From the NCBI GenBank assembly GCA_051745395.1, contig JBNJEA010000065.1, positions 1-16,393 of the forward strand: DNA of 16,393 bases, given 5' to 3'. Shown here piece by piece: positions 13,912-16,393 of the stretch. How positions within the stretch are numbered: the first letter of the stretch is position 1; each line of letters begins with the position of its first letter. The notes beneath the pieces were generated by a model. It had not been told where the DNA came from. It ran no database searches and worked only from the letters and a program-made list of their open reading frames with translations. The stretch comes from JBNJEA01 sp051745395. GTDB lineage: Bacteria; Desulfobacterota; Desulfobacteria; Desulfobacterales; Desulfosalsimonadaceae. Position numbers and translations under genes: made by a program.

Positions 13912-14928
13912 ATGTTTAAAGACGGCCTTGCCAGTATTTACAATCAACAGGATTTATCCGAATCGCAAATGAACGAGATGATGGCGGAAATTTTTTCCGG
14001 CAATCTCACCGACGCCCAAATCGGCGCCTTTATGGGGGCGCTGGCCACCAAGGGCGAAACCTTCCGCGAACTTGCCGGTGCTGCAACGGCCATGCGGAAA
14101 AAAGCCATCCGGATTGAAACCATGGCCTCCGATGTGGTCGACACCTGCGGTACGGGCGGCGATGCCGCCAAAACCTTTAACATCTCCACCACCACGGCAT
14201 TCGTGGTTGCCGGCGCCGGCGCCACAGTGGCCAAGCACGGCAACCGCTCGGTTTCCAGCCAGTGCGGCAGCGCCGATCTTCTCGAGGCTTTAGGCGTTCG
14301 GCTCGATGTCGACCCGGAAATCGTGGAGGAAGGCATCGCCGAACTCGGCATCGGTTTTCTGTTCGCCCCGGTCTACCACGGCGCCATGCGGTATGCCGCA
14401 AACGCGAGAAAGCAAATCGGGTTGCGCAGCATCTTCAACATGCTCGGGCCGCTGACCAATCCGGCGGCTGCCAATTGCCAGCTTCTGGGCGTCTACGCCC
14501 CCGAACTGACGGAAATGTTTGCCTCCGCCCTGCAACTGCTCGGCACCAAGCGGGCCATGGTGGTCCACGGCCATGACGGCCTCGACGAGATCACGATCTG
14601 CGCCCCGACCCGGATTTCCGAGTTAAAGGACAACTACATCACGACCTATGACATCGCACCGGAGCAGTTTTTCAGCCAAACCGCCGCCCCCGGTGATCTG
14701 GCCGGCGGCGATGCGGCGCAAAATGCGGAAATCACCCGCGCGGTTTTAAACGGCGAAAAAGGCCCCCGGCGCGACATCGTGGTCTTAAACGCCGCTGCCG
14801 CCTTAATATGCGCCAATGCCGCCGACGACTTTGCCGTCGGCATTCAAGCGGCCGAACATGCCATTGACAGCGGGGCGGCCCGGGACAAACTCGAGTCGCT
14901 GATCGCCTTTTGCGGGGAAAACGCCTGA
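13912..14928 (+). CDS. trpD: Anthranilate phosphoribosyltransferase
   Basis: Transfers phosphoribose from PRPP to anthranilate (338 residues, the normal length). Visible motifs are DTCGTGGD (77-84) for PRPP binding, FNISTTTA (89-96), KHGNRSVSSQCGSAD (108-122), the anthranilate-site segment IGLRSIFNMLGPLTNP (169-184), and the metal-binding Asp-Glu in GLDEIT (223-228). A GGAGAAGGAT ribosome site lies directly before the ATG. Its stop overlaps the trpC start by one base (TGATG), so trpD and trpC are translationally coupled. It lies 113 bases after trpG, the longest gap within the operon. Confidence 0.97.
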   Translation: MFKDGLASIYNQQDLSESQMNEMMAEIFSGNLTDAQIGAFMGALATKGETFRELAGAATAMRKKAIRIETMASDVVDTCGTGGDAAKTFNISTTTAFVVAGAGATVAKHGNRSVSSQCGSADLLEALGVRLDVDPEIVEEGIAELGIGFLFAPVYHGAMRYAANARKQIGLRSIFNMLGPLTNPAAANCQLLGVYAPELTEMFASALQLLGTKRAMVVHGHDGLDEITICAPTRISELKDNYITTYDIAPEQFFSQTAAPGDLAGGDAAQNAEITRAVLNGEKGPRRDIVVLNAAAALICANAADDFAVGIQAAEHAIDSGAARDKLESLIAFCGENA

Positions 14929-15722
14929 TGGGCAAAGATATATTACAGCAGATCGTGGCAAAAAAACGCCGGCAGGTCGAAGCGGCCAAAACCGAGCTGC
15001 CCGAAACCGTTTTGCGCAAAGCAGCCGAAAACCGGACCGACTTTCGATCCTTTGCGGCGCCCTTTGCCGCCGGCGCCGCAGACGGCCGGGTCAACATCAT
15101 CGCCGAAATCAAGCGCGCATCGCCGTCAAAGGGCACCATCCGAGAGAACCTGGATGCAGGCGCCCTTGCCGCATCCTACGAACGCGGCGGGGCGGCGGCA
15201 CTTTCCGTACTGACCGACCTGCCCTATTTCAAGGGCAGCATCGAAGACCTCAAAACCGCGCGCTCGGCCACCGCCCTGCCGGTGCTGCGCAAGGACTTTA
15301 TTCTATCGTCCTACCAGGTCTATGAATCCGCCGTCATCCGCGCCGATGCGGTTTTGCTCATCGTCCGGGTGCTGTCCGAATCGCAGCTCAAAGACTACCT
15401 GGACCTCTGCGGCGTTCTGCATCTCGACGCCCTGGTCGAAGTCCACGACGAGGCCGACCTGGAAACGGCGACAAAAGTCGGCGCCCGGCTCATCGGCATC
15501 AACAACCGGAACCTGGCGTCTTTTGACACCGACATCGGCCGCGCCATGGCCATGACCGCCCGGCTTGGCCCCGACCAGATCCCGGTGGCGGCCAGCGGCA
15601 TTACGTCGCCGGCCGACATTGCGGCCAACTGCAAAGCCGGAATTTCCAATTTTTTAGTCGGCGAAAGCCTGGTCCGGGCAGCGGACCCCGAACAAATGCT
15701 CAAAAGCATGATAAACGGATAG
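14928..15722 (+). CDS. trpC: Indole-3-glycerol phosphate synthase
   Basis: Closes the indole ring from carboxyphenylaminodeoxyribulose phosphate (264 residues, TIM barrel). The catalytic residues match the family: Glu60 and Lys62 in IAEIKRASPSKG, Lys122 in LRKDFI, Glu171 in LVEVHDE, Asn192 in INNRNL, and Ser223 in AASGIT. The phosphate-binding GES is near 245-247. The chosen start is ATG 14928, overlapping the trpD stop by one base, with GGGG about ten bases upstream inside trpD; a longer TTG start is unlikely. It is monofunctional, because trpF is a separate gene beginning 11 bases downstream. Confidence 0.97.
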   Translation: MGKDILQQIVAKKRRQVEAAKTELPETVLRKAAENRTDFRSFAAPFAAGAADGRVNIIAEIKRASPSKGTIRENLDAGALAASYERGGAAALSVLTDLPYFKGSIEDLKTARSATALPVLRKDFILSSYQVYESAVIRADAVLLIVRVLSESQLKDYLDLCGVLHLDALVEVHDEADLETATKVGARLIGINNRNLASFDTDIGRAMAMTARLGPDQIPVAASGITSPADIAANCKAGISNFLVGESLVRAADPEQMLKSMING

Positions 15723-15733
15723 AAAGCCCAACC

Positions 15734-16393
15734 ATGAGCGCACCCCAGACAAAAACAGAAACCACCGCTACCCTGCAGATCAAGATCTGCGGCATCACCA
15801 CCCCGGACGACGCCATGGCCTGCACGGCCTTAGGCGCCGATGCCGTCGGCCTGGTCTTTTATCCCCAAAGCCCCCGCTACGTGACCGCCGGCCGTGCCGC
15901 AGACATCAGTACCGCACTGCCGCCGGCCGTCGCCCGGGTGGGCGTTTTTGTAAACGAACCCTTTGACACGATCATGGATAAAGTCGAAACCTGCGGCCTG
16001 ACCGCCGTTCAACTCCACGGCCAAGAAAGCGCCGCCCAGGTCCGGCAGCTCAGTCAATCCGGCGTCCGGGTCATCAAGGCGCTTTTTATCAACAAGGCCC
16101 CCCTGGTCGAAACCGCCCCCAAATATACGGACGCCGCCGCCTTTCTGGTGGAATGCGCCGGCGGCAAACTGCCCGGCGGCAACGCGACGACCTGGGATTG
16201 GGCCGCGGCCCGCCCCTTTGTCGAGCACTACCCGACGGTGCTCGCCGGCGGCCTTTGCCCGGAAAACGCGGCATCGGCCATTGACGCGGCCTGCCCCGAC
16301 GCCGTGGATATCAGCTCGGGCGTGGAGGCCAGCCCGGGCCAAAAAGACTACAACAAGGTCCAAACGTTTGTTCATACCGTTCGGGCGTACACC
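15734..16393 (+). CDS. trpF: Phosphoribosylanthranilate isomerase (3' end outside window)
   Basis: Isomerises phosphoribosylanthranilate by an Amadori rearrangement. 220 codons are visible and the frame is open at the window edge, so only a few residues or the stop are missing. A 15-residue polar N-terminal extension precedes IKICGIT, with the catalytic Cys at position 19. VGLVFYPQSPRYV (38-50), VQLHGQE (92-98), IKALF (114-118), LAGGLCPENA (170-179) and VDISSGVE (191-198) are family blocks. The position of the usual catalytic Asp (LLDS-type motif before the GG-G-FDW loop) reads FLVECAGG, so Glu140 replaces Asp. No convincing ribosome site is visible in the 11-base gap; coupling to trpC is likely. 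Confidence 0.95.
   Translation, partial: MSAPQTKTETTATLQIKICGITTPDDAMACTALGADAVGLVFYPQSPRYVTAGRAADISTALPPAVARVGVFVNEPFDTIMDKVETCGLTAVQLHGQESAAQVRQLSQSGVRVIKALFINKAPLVETAPKYTDAAAFLVECAGGKLPGGNATTWDWAAARPFVEHYPTVLAGGLCPENAASAIDAACPDAVDISSGVEASPGQKDYNKVQTFVHTVRAYT

Overview
The window looks like chromosomal DNA of a Desulfobacterota bacterium, most like the Desulfobacteraceae or Desulfosarcinaceae. This is inferred from gene content, GC-rich codon use, repeat-hairpin intergenic DNA and a complete-looking trp operon; no search was possible. All the genes are housekeeping or envelope genes. No phage, transposase, CRISPR, tRNA or rRNA is visible.

Layout, left to right. Positions 1-2088 (minus) hold a TonB-dependent outer-membrane receptor whose last in-window codon is the usual terminal Phe. 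A hairpin-rich gap separates it from a class I SAM-dependent methyltransferase (2466-3119, minus). Next is a 489-base gap with a REP/BIME-type inverted repeat, then the conserved pair ACT-domain UPF0237 plus UPF0210/DUF711 (3609-5252, plus). A polypyrimidine/polypurine inverted array (5260-5397) separates these from a minus-strand group: DUF2905 membrane protein, UDP-glucuronate 4-epimerase-like NAD-dependent epimerase, and an AT-rich lipoprotein gene with its own promoter (5438-7331). A second array, of inverted heptanucleotides (7410-7555), follows and contains the last codons of pepA. The minus-strand cluster cinA-djlA-like-pepA (7540-11083) is closely packed.

From 11290 to the right edge lies the tryptophan operon (plus): promoter, leader peptide with three consecutive Trp codons, attenuator, then trpE, trpG, trpD, trpC and trpF. 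TrpE and TrpG make anthranilate, TrpD adds phosphoribosyl, TrpF isomerises it and TrpC closes the indole ring. trpF has no stop inside the window; trpB and trpA probably follow.

The most interesting object is the trp leader (11369-11572). It holds a textbook ribosome-stalling attenuator (strands 1:2, 2:3, 3:4) and then, unusually, a second strong intrinsic terminator before trpE. The 3' strand of the first terminator can form about 12 contiguous pairs with the 5' strand of the second. When the antiterminator forms, the freed strand 4 could therefore disarm the second terminator too. I propose this as a relay of mutually exclusive hairpins (1:2/2:3/3:4/4:5/5:6). The pairing is read directly from sequence; the mechanism is inference. 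Secondary points are a Glu at the usual catalytic Asp position of TrpF, four different inverted-repeat classes in the intergenic DNA, and the possible insertion origin of the 5.4-7.3 kb group.
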